A stretch of DNA of 42,901 nucleotides from Gilvibacter sp. (GCF_013214815.1 NZ_JABSPU010000019.1:1-42901), one strand, 5' to 3'. Shown: positions 6,026 to 12,545, counted from the first letter of the stretch. Notes: generated by a model not told the origin, from the letters alone. Program-made: numbers and translations.

Positions 6026-6047
6026 AAAAAACAATGCCGTACATTTG
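6016..6047 (+). promoter_or_regulatory. Rightward early promoter PR
   Basis: -33 box TTTG (6016-6019), 20-nt spacer, -7 box TACATTTG (6040-6047), an exact match to TAnnTTTG with the same spacing as PL. The expected start near 6053 leaves about 34 nt before the ATG at 6087. Confidence 0.7.
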
Positions 6048-6086
6048 TAACATACCAATCAGGTAGAGACACAAAACAACGGCATC

Positions 6087-6458
6087 ATGACTACTCAGCA
6101 ACACATCGCACCCACCGCCCAAGATGATAACACGCTTTCATTTGTTGAATTTATCAACGTGCGCCACGGCTATGTTCGTTGTATCGTTGAAACTAGCGAC
6201 GCGGAATTTGTTCGCTCTGCCACTGCTTCTTTCGATCTAGAAGAATTGGCAGAGGCTGCTGGTGTTGACATTGACAGTGTTGATGAAGACAATTGGGATG
6301 CTATCGCTGAGCTTATCGACGTAGCGTTTGACGATGTGGAAGTGTGCTTAACTTCCGAGTTGAAGCCGAGTGGTCAGGTTCATACGTTCCGCTGTGCGCC
6401 TTGTGTGCATGGTGTGGCTACTGCCTTGCCTGAATTAAAAATTTGCCCTGCTGCCTAG
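6087..6458 (+). CDS. First rightward early gene, small acidic protein
   Basis: 123 residues, ATG 6087, directly behind PR. Strongly acidic middle (ATASFDLEELAEAAGVDIDSVDEDNWDAIAELIDVAFDDVEV, residues about 48-88) that would form amphipathic helices, then a cysteine-containing end (FRCAPCVHG...LKICPAA). No recognised domain. The acidity is of the kind seen in DNA-mimic and inhibitor proteins of phages, but that is only a suggestion. As first gene of the unit it should be expressed immediately after infection or induction. Confidence 0.7.
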   Translation: MTTQQHIAPTAQDDNTLSFVEFINVRHGYVRCIVETSDAEFVRSATASFDLEELAEAAGVDIDSVDEDNWDAIAELIDVAFDDVEVCLTSELKPSGQVHTFRCAPCVHGVATALPELKICPAA

Positions 6459-6511
6459 TGCGGTTAGGGCTAAAGTTGTTATATTTAGATAAAAAGACTT
6501 AATTTTTAAAG

Positions 6512-6838
6512 ATGCCAACGACAGAACAATTAAACGAATGGGTTACAGACTTGAAAATTAGTATGTTTACTCGCAAGGTGCAGAGTTTGGAGGATGCCAT
6601 GAAAGCGCCCTCCTTTAAGAATCAGGTTAAGTACCATTCTGAGTCTATCAATAAGGCTTTTTCTGCTGACTTCGATGAAATCACAACAGCTCTGCAAAAT
6701 ACTGTTGATGCCTTTTATATGGGCTACTATGAAGTCACGGGTTTTATGCCTTTTTCGTTTGATTTTTTTGATCAGTGCCTGATTCACAACATGGGATTGA
6801 TTAGTAATTGTAAGAAGCTACTCCAGTTTATTGAATAG
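6512..6838 (+). CDS. Hypothetical small early protein
   Basis: 108 residues, ATG 6512, 53 bp after the previous stop in an AT-rich gap. Predicted mostly helical: TEQLNEWVTDLKISMFTRKVQSLEDAM, then FDEITTALQNTVDAFYMGYYEVTGFMPFSFDFFDQCL. No motif or domain recognised and no membrane segment. Context is the run of small early genes behind PR. Confidence 0.65.
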   Translation: MPTTEQLNEWVTDLKISMFTRKVQSLEDAMKAPSFKNQVKYHSESINKAFSADFDEITTALQNTVDAFYMGYYEVTGFMPFSFDFFDQCLIHNMGLISNCKKLLQFIE

Positions 6839-6868
6839 CATTACATTGAACCTATAATCAAACAGCAG

Positions 6869-7111
6869 ATGGAAGATTATTTAGAGCATTCGCAAGACCA
6901 TAAACAGGATGTTTTTTATGAGAGGTCTCAAGAGTATTTCAATGAACTTTCTCAAGAGTACGGATACTGGTACGGATGCAATAAAAAAGGCTCTAAGCCT
7001 ACTTTAGTGCGCGAGTCCGTTGCGCTGGATCTACTTACCACAGGGCGATATGTGAAGATGTGTGATGTAGGTCGTGTTCGCGCGTGGAAGCTAAAGACTA
7101 AAGAAGAGTAA
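6869..7111 (+). CDS. Hypothetical small early protein
   Basis: 80 residues, ATG 6869, 30 bp after the previous stop. Charged and aromatic N-terminal half (EYFNELSQEYGYWYGCNKKG), basic C-terminus (VGRVRAWKLKTKEE). No recognised domain. The 79 bp that follow contain no gene and lead into the 41-bp direct repeat at 7191. Confidence 0.6.
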   Translation: MEDYLEHSQDHKQDVFYERSQEYFNELSQEYGYWYGCNKKGSKPTLVRESVALDLLTTGRYVKMCDVGRVRAWKLKTKEE

Positions 7112-7190
7112 AGTGAAGACATACTATTTGTCAGTCACGTAAAAGCGTGCAACAAGCCCAGCACAGCCGCAATGTTGGCATCCAGAACAC

Positions 7191-7231
7191 CCAGCGGCCA
7201 CCACGGGAAAGTGTCTCGTGGTGATTTGAGA
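7191..7231 (+). repeat. 41-bp direct repeat, left copy
   Basis: A perfect copy of 8072-8112. Inside it, CACCACG (7199-7205) and CGTGGTG (7217-7223) form a 7-bp stem, extended by G-T, G-C and A-T pairs to about 10 bp, with a small AAGTG loop. It ends 18 nt before the ATG of the leucine-rich-repeat gene. Confidence 0.9.
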
Positions 7232-7249
7232 ATCGTAAAAAACAGAATT

Positions 7250-8071
7250 ATGGAAACTAGTAACGAAATAAAGCAGGAGTTCTTGTCAATCCTTAATAGC
7301 ATTGGATGCAAGCACTGCACTATCAATAACAACTTGCATGTAGGTGGCTCTCTAGATTTGCGAGGCACGAGCATTACTTCTTTGCCTGATGGCTTGCATG
7401 TAGGTGGCTATCTAGATTTGGAAGGCACGAGTATTACTTCTTTGCCTGATGACTTGCATGTAGGTGGCTATCTAGATTTGCAAGGCACGAGCATTACTTC
7501 TTTGCCTGATGACTTGCATGTAGGTGGCTCTCTGCATTTGCGAGGCACGAGCATTACTTCTTTGCCTGATGGCTTGCATGTAGGTGGCTCTCTGTATTTG
7601 CGAGGCACGAGCATTACTTCTTTGCTTGATGGCAGACCTATCATAAATGTTGACATGAACGCAATGTCTGTTGATAGTTCTAGGGAAGTAAATGGTTACA
7701 CTATTTACTTGTGTACCTATATAGGTATGAAAAGCTTAGGTGATGCCAGAGGAGCCAGAAAAAGGTTTGTTGCTAAGAAGAAAGGCTTTACAGCTCATGG
7801 GTTATCTCTAAAAGAGGCTGTTGAAGATTGTAGGTTTAAAATAATGCAAGAATCAGCGGATTGTTCCCAAATCATTAAGGAGATACAAAGGACTGGGTTT
7901 GTTTCGCTTGCTCAGTATAGGCTAATTACAGGGGCTTGTAAAGTTGGATGTCTTGATTTTTTAAGAACAAGAAATATTTCTTCACTTGAAATGCCTTTGG
8001 CTGAAGTGAAAAAACTTGTTCATGGGCAGTTTGGTGGTGATACTTTTTTGAAAATGTTAGAAAATAATTAA
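7250..8071 (+). CDS. Leucine-rich-repeat protein with five near-identical 20-residue repeats
   Basis: 273 residues from the ATG at 7250; an open frame from 7172 is rejected because it runs through the direct repeat. Residues 29-128 hold five copies of LHVGGSLDLRGTSITSLPDG with changes at only a few places, a leucine-rich repeat type found on phages and in bacteria. The C-terminal 140 residues have a KRFVAKKKGFTAHGLSLKEAVEDCRFK segment, and no signal peptide is present. The repeats would form a binding surface; partner unknown. The gene plus one flanking repeat makes an 881-bp unit (7191-8071) that looks like an inserted cassette. Confidence 0.8.
   Translation: METSNEIKQEFLSILNSIGCKHCTINNNLHVGGSLDLRGTSITSLPDGLHVGGYLDLEGTSITSLPDDLHVGGYLDLQGTSITSLPDDLHVGGSLHLRGTSITSLPDGLHVGGSLYLRGTSITSLLDGRPIINVDMNAMSVDSSREVNGYTIYLCTYIGMKSLGDARGARKRFVAKKKGFTAHGLSLKEAVEDCRFKIMQESADCSQIIKEIQRTGFVSLAQYRLITGACKVGCLDFLRTRNISSLEMPLAEVKKLVHGQFGGDTFLKMLENN
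7334..7633 (+). repeat. Five tandem 60-bp repeats
   Basis: Units begin with ttgcatgtaggtggc at 7334, 7394, 7454, 7514 and 7574. They differ by only a few bases each, so the copies arose or were homogenised recently. The period is a whole number of codons (20), so copy-number change keeps the frame. Confidence 0.9.
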
Positions 8072-8112
8072 CCAGCGGCCACCACGGGAAAGTGTCTCGT
8101 GGTGATTTGAGA
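8072..8112 (+). repeat. 41-bp direct repeat, right copy
   Basis: Identical to 7191-7231 with the same internal hairpin. It begins right after the stop codon of the repeat-protein gene (8069-8071) and lies 45 bp before the first tRNA. The bases flanking the two copies differ, so the 41 bp are the full extent of identity. Confidence 0.9.
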
Positions 8113-8157
8113 TCCATGCGAGCGAAGAAGTTGCCGCATGGGTGTAGCAAGCAAAAT

Positions 8158-8230
8158 AGCATGGTGGAGCAGTTGGTAGCTCGCTGGGCTCATAACCCAG
8201 AGGTCGCTGGTTCGAGTCCAGCCCGTGCAA
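8158..8230 (+). tRNA. Initiator-like tRNA-fMet (CAT)
   Basis: A 73-nt cloverleaf: acceptor AGCATGG/CCGTGCA, D stem GAGC/GCTC, anticodon arm CTGGG-CTCATAA-CCCAG, T arm GCTGG-TTCGAGT-CCAGC, discriminator A. Three initiator hallmarks are visible: no pair at 1:72 (A against A), three consecutive G:C pairs at the base of the anticodon loop, and A11:U24 in the D stem. CCA is not encoded (CTA follows). Confidence 0.85.
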
Positions 8231-8244
8231 CTAATAACAAAGCA

Positions 8245-8682
8245 ATGCTCTACGACCTAAGCAACATAGTAGACCAAAACCGTTTCAAGCATCGCCTTGC
8301 GAAGCTATACGAGCGCGGTGCCTTGGTAGACTTGACCGACAAGAGCAAGAAGAGCTTAAGTCAAAACAGCTACTTCCATTTGATCGTGTCTTACTTCGCG
8401 CTGCAATACGGAGAAACAACCGACTATGTAAAGCAGGAGATTGTAAAGCGCCTAGTTTGTCCTGATGTGTTTGTCACAGAGCGTGCCAATAGAAAGACAG
8501 GGGAGATGCGGCCTGATCTTAGAAGCTGGTCGGACTTGACCAAAGAGGAATGTAGCTTGGTTATTGATCGGTTTTTGAACTGGTCTTCTAAGGAAGCAGG
8601 AATACGATTACCCGACCCCTCAGACCTTGCTAGTATTCAAGCAGTTCGGGTAGAAGTAGATAGAAATAGAGCATACATTTAG
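8245..8682 (+). CDS. NinB-like recombination protein (putative)
   Basis: 145 residues from the ATG at 8245, 14 nt after the tRNA; the longer open frame from 8092 runs through the tRNA and is rejected. The pattern KSLSQNSYFHLIVSYFALQYGETTDYVKQEIVKRL, followed by RSWSDLTKEECSLVIDRFLNWSSKEAGIRLPDPSD, resembles the NinB/Orf-like phage recombination proteins: a QN motif, a lysine helix and a late A-G-LP segment. The match is by pattern, not by alignment. It heads a set of recombination genes (9360, 9880, 12086), consistent with a single-strand-DNA-binding recombination mediator. Confidence 0.5.
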   Translation: MLYDLSNIVDQNRFKHRLAKLYERGALVDLTDKSKKSLSQNSYFHLIVSYFALQYGETTDYVKQEIVKRLVCPDVFVTERANRKTGEMRPDLRSWSDLTKEECSLVIDRFLNWSSKEAGIRLPDPSDLASIQAVRVEVDRNRAYI

Positions 8683-8700
8683 AACAATTAAGATACAACC

Positions 8701-8739
8701 ATGTCAACAGCAATTACAACCGAGGCAAAGAAGCAATAA
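8701..8739 (+). CDS. 12-codon reading frame, possible leader peptide or gene remnant
   Basis: ATG 8701, stop TAA 8737-8739, encoding MSTAITTEAKKQ. It lies 18 nt after the 8245-8682 stop. The sequence looks like the start of a longer protein cut short at an early stop. The following 85 bp contain no continuing frame before the second tRNA. Too short to be called a gene with confidence. Confidence 0.25.
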   Translation: MSTAITTEAKKQ

Positions 8740-8745
8740 GAAACA

Positions 8746-8820
8746 GCAAGCGGGTTCGACTATTCTATTTTTCTTTAACCAAAGGATATGTCATTTAAGT
8801 GGTGTGGTCTACCCGCTTGC
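8746..8820 (+). repeat. Long-loop inverted repeat before the second tRNA
   Basis: GCAAGCGGGT (8746-8755) and ACCCGCTTGC (8811-8820) are perfect complements, 55 nt apart, ending 4 nt before the tRNA at 8825. It could bring the tRNA 5' end into a processing structure. The region 8683-8995 holds otherwise only the 12-codon frame, this repeat, the tRNA and a terminator-like hairpin. Confidence 0.5.
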
Positions 8821-8824
8821 ATTT

Positions 8825-8897
8825 GGTCCCGTAGCTCAGTGGTTAGAGCACCCTGCTCATAACGGGGTGGTCCTCGGTTCGAGTCCGAGCGGGACCA
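8825..8897 (+). tRNA. tRNA with CAT anticodon (elongator Met or lysidine-type Ile)
   Basis: A 73-nt cloverleaf: acceptor GGTCCCG/CGGGACC fully paired, D arm GCTC-AGTGGTTA-GAGC, anticodon arm CCCTG-CTCATAA-CGGGG with one T-G pair, variable TGGTC, T arm CTCGG-TTCGAGT-CCGAG, discriminator A, no CCA encoded. The full 1:72 pair excludes an initiator. The D loop and the TGGTC region resemble bacterial tRNA-Ile2, which reads AUA after TilS modification, but elongator Met is equally possible from sequence alone. Confidence 0.85.
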
Positions 8898-8934
8898 CTA
8901 GAATTTGGTTTAGGTTTTTATAAATGGAGTTTTC

Positions 8935-8975
8935 GGGCGGTGGTCGCCTCTCAAGTGATTGCCGCCCTATTTTTT
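8935..8975 (+). terminator. Possible terminator behind the tRNA
   Basis: GGGCGG (8935-8940) and CCGCCC (8962-8967) with a 21-nt loop, followed by tatttttt (8968-8975). The loop is long for a standard terminator. It separates the tRNA from the gene at 8996. Confidence 0.4.
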
Positions 8976-8995
8976 AACGGAAAAGCAGAAGTAGC

Positions 8996-9280
8996 ATGAG
9001 AATTATTTTTAACATCTATTACACAGGCAAAAAATCCTTCAAAGAGCAAGATAAGTTTGTTCAGGCAGAGGGTCCAATTCACACGAGAATTGAGGGCAAC
9101 ACTTTAGTGGTAACGGACGAAAATCTGGATGATTGGCCTTTTGAATTCAACTCGCACAAAGCTGCTCAGAATGCCACCAAGGCCTTGTGGAGGTCTTCGA
9201 TGCATAGTGACTCGGAAAATCAAGTATATCATATGTGGCTTGACGCCAGTACGGGTGAACGAGAAAGAGGCAAAAGCTAA
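8996..9280 (+). CDS. Hypothetical protein
   Basis: 94 residues, ATG 8996. Beta-rich N-terminal half (MRIIFNIYYTG...FVQAEGPIHTRIEGNTLVVTDENL) followed by HKAAQNATKALWRSS and an acidic-to-basic tail. No recognised domain and no membrane segment. It sits between the tRNA terminator and the OB-fold-like gene, 79 bp before it, so it may be part of the recombination set; nothing else supports a function. Confidence 0.6.
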   Translation: MRIIFNIYYTGKKSFKEQDKFVQAEGPIHTRIEGNTLVVTDENLDDWPFEFNSHKAAQNATKALWRSSMHSDSENQVYHMWLDASTGERERGKS

Positions 9281-9359
9281 TCAAGGCAAAGAAATAAAGT
9301 TTGTGTTAGAGGGGTGGAGTCCGCAGCAAAGCCCCTCGTTTTTAAAATAGAGAAGCATC

Positions 9360-9908
9360 ATGAAAGTAACGACAGCATCCATAAACCCAGAATTGCATTG
9401 GAAGACTTATATGGAAAGTAAGTTCTTGGGGAAGCACCACTTTGAGGTATTCAATGATGAAGGCCGGCTCACTAAAAATGGTCTGCTTGTAACCATCAAG
9501 GATATCAAAAAGCTTACTATCTCCCATCGTGGGGTAGAAGAAAAGAAGCCAGCTCTATTTTTCAAAGAACACAAGGTGTTGCCTTTGCTGTTGGGTACGG
9601 AAAAATTCCAGCAGCTTGAGCGAATTTTCCAATCTCCGCACGCCAAGGACTGGAAAGGCAAGCAGGTGTATCTATACATAGAACACGGTGTAACCTTTGG
9701 GAAAAAGCAAGTAGGGGGCATCCGCTTTAGAATGTATGTGGAGACAGCGAATAAATCCAATGGCCCAAAGCCGATAGGAGAAAAGAACATGCCTGATGCC
9801 ATTAAGTTTGCCATTGCCAAGGGCATGGACGCCCTGCTCAAGCACTACAAGCCAACAGCTCAACAGCAAAAAACCATACAAGATGCCATTGCCAAAGCTA
9901 AAGGATAG
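9360..9908 (+). CDS. Phage recombination-associated protein, OB-fold-like
   Basis: 182 residues, ATG 9360. It has the pattern LLVTIKDIKKLTI...EKKPALFFKEHKVLPLLLGTEKFQQLERIF...DWKGKQVYLYIEHGV...GGIRFRMYV (residues about 40-125). The WKGKQVYLY element recurs in a family of small phage proteins encoded beside YqaJ/lambda-type exonucleases and single-strand annealing genes. I take it to be a single-strand-DNA-binding or annealing partner of the exonuclease. It overlaps the next gene by 29 nt, which suggests coupled translation. Confidence 0.65.
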   Translation: MKVTTASINPELHWKTYMESKFLGKHHFEVFNDEGRLTKNGLLVTIKDIKKLTISHRGVEEKKPALFFKEHKVLPLLLGTEKFQQLERIFQSPHAKDWKGKQVYLYIEHGVTFGKKQVGGIRFRMYVETANKSNGPKPIGEKNMPDAIKFAIAKGMDALLKHYKPTAQQQKTIQDAIAKAKG

Positions 9909-10593
9909 GGTGCTCTATTATGGGCAGCAAAGGACTCAGGAGTGGCACGATTTACGCCTCGGCAAGTTTACTTCATCCGAAATTTACAAGCTGATGCAAA
10001 AACCCAGATCTTCCAAGTCGGAGTTTTCGGCATCTGGATTGACCTATATATCCGCCAAAGCTCAGGAGGTGTGCTACGGGGTTCCGTCGCCTTCTGCGTC
10101 AAGCCTTGCAATCCAATGGGGTGAGGAGTGGGAGCCTATCGCAGCAGAGCAGTTCGATAAGACCTACTTGCATCCAAGGTTGTTGTTTAAGGATGATGAA
10201 GATTTGCAGTTCATTGCGTCTGAGTCGCTGCCAACGGGCGGTTCCCCTGATGATGTGGTTGATGGTATGCCAGCGGAATACAAGTGCCCGTACAATCCAA
10301 CCAATCACTTTAAGCATTGCCAAATCAACACACTCGAAGAGCTGCTAGCATTCGACAAACAAAAGGCATGGCAATTAATCCATCAAATGTGGTTGATGCG
10401 AGCTGACGGGGCTTATTGGTGCAGCTTTGATCCAAGGCTGTTGCATTCTGAAAAATGTCCTCACAGGGCCTTACATGTAATCGAGGTGGAGCAAATACAA
10501 GAGGCTTGCGACCAAATAGAAGAAAGAGTTGCAGCAGCTCACGAATTGATGAAAAAAGAAGTTGAACGATTTTTAAACCAACCAGCAGCATGA
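9880..10593 (+). CDS. YqaJ-like viral recombinase/exonuclease
   Basis: 237 residues from the ATG at 9880, inside the end of the preceding gene; a longer frame from 9796 exists but overlaps 113 nt. N-terminal RTQEWHDLRLGKFTSSEIYKLM (about 17-38) is the YqaJ signature. The nuclease motifs follow: WGEEWEPIAAEQF (E82/E84), GGSPDDVVDG (D123/D124) and AEYKCPYN (E132, K134), the D...ExK core of the PD-(D/E)XK/lambda-exonuclease fold. It degrades one strand from double-strand ends during homologous recombination, together with the protein at 9360. Length and motif spacing are normal. Confidence 0.88.
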   Translation, partial: KMPLPKLKDRVLYYGQQRTQEWHDLRLGKFTSSEIYKLMQKPRSSKSEFSASGLTYISAKAQEVCYGVPSPSASSLAIQWGEEWEPIAAEQFDKTYLHPRLLFKDDEDLQFIASESLPTGGSPDDVVDGMPAEYKCPYNPTNHFKHCQINTLEELLAFDKQKAWQLIHQMWLMRADGAYWCSFDPRLLHSEKCPHRALHVIEVEQIQEACDQIEERVAAAHELMKKEVERFLNQPAA

Positions 10594-11078
10594 ATTATCT
10601 CAATGAGCTGGTGTTTCATTTCGAAGAAAAAGATAACTTCAAGAGTCTTGTTAATGAGTCGGAGCCGATTTATCTTTATTACTCGCATGGGCGATACAAG
10701 CCCAATTGCTATTTTTGGCACTACAAGGGCAGCATAAAGCAATCTGAATGCGACCGCATAGATGGTTATAAAATATGGCTTTATTTTTTCGACGATTTAA
10801 CGGCTGACGACATACACATCTACTATCCACTAAAGCCCAATAAGGGAGAATTGATAGAATTGCTTTTTATTGGAGTGAACATAAAGGGCAAGATTATTTG
10901 GGAGCACGGGGAAAAGGGTTTGTTTTGGGAGTACATATTTCCTTTGCTTTTGATTGAGTCAAGGCAAAATACGCTCGATCGCGAGGAATGGATAGAGGAA
11001 GTTTATGCAAGATATTCAAACAAGAAAACCGCCCAAAAGTGCGCTTCTAAGAGAGGCGAGGGCGGTGTTAATGATTAA
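10590..11078 (+). CDS. Hypothetical protein
   Basis: 162 residues, ATG 10590, overlapping the exonuclease stop by 4 nt (ATGA), so translationally coupled. Rich in aromatic residues (YLYYSHGRYKPNCYFWHYKG, KIWLYFFDDL) with a central hydrophobic stretch ELIELLFIGVNIKGKIIWE and a cysteine-lysine tail. It looks like a compact soluble domain. No family recognised. Coupling to the exonuclease suggests an early DNA-metabolism role, but this is inference. Confidence 0.7.
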   Translation: MNYLNELVFHFEEKDNFKSLVNESEPIYLYYSHGRYKPNCYFWHYKGSIKQSECDRIDGYKIWLYFFDDLTADDIHIYYPLKPNKGELIELLFIGVNIKGKIIWEHGEKGLFWEYIFPLLLIESRQNTLDREEWIEEVYARYSNKKTAQKCASKRGEGGVND

Positions 11079-11089
11079 ATATAGTAATT

Positions 11090-11206
11090 ATGCCTAGAGT
11101 AATACGCATGGAAGAGCACATCAAGGGGGGTGATAACATTCCTCAAGGTGCGGTGATTTGGGTGAAGTTGGATTTTGAAGGACGTGCATCAAGCAAGAAG
11201 CAATGA
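11090..11206 (+). CDS. 38-residue hypothetical protein
   Basis: ATG 11090, TGA 11204-11206, encoding MPRVIRMEEHIKGGDNIPQG and a further 18 residues ending SSKKQ. The stop overlaps the next start by 4 nt (ATGA at 11203), the same coupling style used elsewhere in this unit, which supports a real gene despite its size. It is 11 nt after the previous stop. No motif recognised. Confidence 0.55.
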   Translation: MPRVIRMEEHIKGGDNIPQGAVIWVKLDFEGRASSKKQ

Positions 11207-11592
11207 AGGAGAATTTATTGAGTGGATTAAAAGTGAATGACGCCCGCGCTCAGGGGTTCGTGGACCATATCTTAAAACGCCAAAAAGAGCACGCCGATTG
11301 GATTAGGTTTCTCAAAAAGAAAGGCTACAAGGCAGCACATGCTTTGACCGCCCCGCCTTATGACGGTGAATTGATTCATGCGGATTTCAATTATTATCCA
11401 CAGGTCGGCGATTTAGTAGCCTTAGGCGATAAAGACTTTTTCATAACAGTGCAAGTCCTTGAGGCGCTTAAACGAACTTCAAATTACTGGAATGAATTTC
11501 CTTTGTGTTACAGGTATAAATATAGATTTGGCTTAATCACTAACAAAGAAATCAATGAAAGACTACAGCAGACTGATGCCGCGCCTAACTGA
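11203..11592 (+). CDS. Hypothetical protein
   Basis: 129 residues, ATG 11203. N-terminal basic helices (ARAQGFVDHILKRQKEHADWIRFLKKKGYKAAHAL) followed by a beta-rich part with DFNYYPQVGDLVALGDKDFFITVQVLEAL and ending in EINERLQQTDAAPN. The VGDLVAL..KDFFITVQV strand pattern suggests a small beta barrel. No family recognised. Coupled to the 38-residue gene in front. Confidence 0.65.
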   Translation: MKENLLSGLKVNDARAQGFVDHILKRQKEHADWIRFLKKKGYKAAHALTAPPYDGELIHADFNYYPQVGDLVALGDKDFFITVQVLEALKRTSNYWNEFPLCYRYKYRFGLITNKEINERLQQTDAAPN

Positions 11593-11640
11593 TTGCTGTC
11601 GCGGCTTTAGTAGTGTGGTCCCAGTCTTAAACAATTCACT

Positions 11641-11922
11641 ATGTCCAAAGATGATAATTTTATAATGCCTGAAATTCGCATTCACAGCCCTTCAAATCGT
11701 TGCTTTGTGCATCCTACAAAGTACGCCTTTATCCACTATGTAATAGCCGATTTTTGTGAGAAGGGAAAGACGATGCCATTTTCAGGAGGAATCAACAGCC
11801 ATCATGCCAGTACTAGACGATTACCAGTCACAGAAAGAAGAGAGCAAAAACCGACAGTGGTACCGAGACAAGATAGCGTCGAGCAGCCGCACTTACTACG
11901 AGATGTTGGGGCAATCCTTTAA
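11641..11922 (+). CDS. Hypothetical protein, 3' end doubtful
   Basis: 93 residues, ATG 11641. The first 55 residues (MPEIRIHSPSNRCFVHPTKYAFIHYVIADFCEKGKTMPF) look protein-like. The last 40 (RRLPVTERREQKPTVVPRQ...) are read in another frame across the start of the gene at 11804 and look like an out-of-frame translation. Possibly a gene whose original 3' end was lost by a frameshift or by the arrival of the downstream gene. Confidence 0.4.
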   Translation: MSKDDNFIMPEIRIHSPSNRCFVHPTKYAFIHYVIADFCEKGKTMPFSGGINSHHASTRRLPVTERREQKPTVVPRQDSVEQPHLLRDVGAIL

Positions 11923-12082
11923 AAAGAGCTTGGGTCTCGGTGTGGCGTTCTGGATATTGGGAAGCATCATTCATTTGCTGTGGGTTATCCTGCTGCATTG
12001 GGGCATGTTGCTCTGTGAAGATGACCCAAAACCATTTGATCCAGATAATGCCCAAGGGACACCTAAAGACGATTATCCGTAA
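11804..12082 (+). CDS. Small single-pass membrane protein
   Basis: 92 residues from the ATG at 11804, with aggagg at 11785-11790; the frame is open further upstream but without good support. Polar N-terminal 40 residues, one long hydrophobic segment (LGLGVAFWILGSIIHLLWVILLHWGMLL, about 43-70), and an acidic proline-rich tail. It lies between early genes and the resolvase. Role unknown; a holin cannot be excluded, but the gene is far from the endolysin. Confidence 0.6.
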   Translation: MPVLDDYQSQKEESKNRQWYRDKIASSSRTYYEMLGQSFKKSLGLGVAFWILGSIIHLLWVILLHWGMLLCEDDPKPFDPDNAQGTPKDDYP

Positions 12083-12085
12083 ATC

Positions 12086-12535
12086 ATGAGAAGCATCACC
12101 ATAATTCTGGACATTGACCCCGTCGCCAAGCAATCCGTTCGGTCTGGTAAAAATGGACGCCATTACCAGCCCAAAAAATACAAAGACTTGGAGTGGTTGA
12201 TTCGCTACCAAGTTGCTCAGCAGCTGCCGAAAGATTTTGAGCCCTTCATGAATTGGGTATGTGTTGATAGCGTGTGCTACATCCACCCACCGACCAAAGC
12301 CCAGCTCAAGCACAAACGCAAAAGTCGATGGCTTAAAATAGGTGGCCTCATACCTAAGACCACTCGCCCAGACGTAATGGATAACTTGAACAAGCTCCCA
12401 CTCGATTGCTTGGGTGACAAGAAAGACGGGTTTCCCTTCGTCTACAAAGACGATGCACTCATTCAACAGTGCAACCATCTCTCAAAATGGTACGGCTTAA
12501 ATCCTAGAACAGAGATCACTTTGATAGGGTGTTAG
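12086..12535 (+). CDS. rusA: RusA-like Holliday junction resolvase
   Basis: 149 residues, ATG 12086, three bases after the previous stop. The RusA pattern is visible: an N-terminal beta strand IILDIDPVAKQSVR, then KTTRPDVMDNLNKLPLDCL (residues about 91-109) with the acidic metal-binding residues D96 and D99, and YKDDALIQQC (D122, D123). RusA resolves Holliday junctions by paired nicks, either in recombination intermediates or before packaging. It closes the early recombination set and stands directly ahead of the terminase genes, as often in phages. Confidence 0.85.
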   Translation: MRSITIILDIDPVAKQSVRSGKNGRHYQPKKYKDLEWLIRYQVAQQLPKDFEPFMNWVCVDSVCYIHPPTKAQLKHKRKSRWLKIGGLIPKTTRPDVMDNLNKLPLDCLGDKKDGFPFVYKDDALIQQCNHLSKWYGLNPRTEITLIGC

Positions 12536-12545
12536 GTAGTAATTG

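Noticed and set aside
7145-7165. Possible tRNA 3' fragment (gcgtgcaac resembles the end of the fMet tRNA)
   Set aside because: Only 7-8 bases match, with no T arm in front.
7135-7374. Minus-strand frame over the left 41-bp repeat
   Set aside because: Same antisense peptide appears over the right copy; it follows from the repeat, not from a gene.
7334-7633. CRISPR-like array
   Set aside because: The 60-bp units are directly adjacent with no spacers and encode leucine-rich repeats in frame.
8092-8244. Extension of the NinB-like gene upstream to 8092
   Set aside because: The extra codons translate part of the direct repeat and the whole fMet tRNA.
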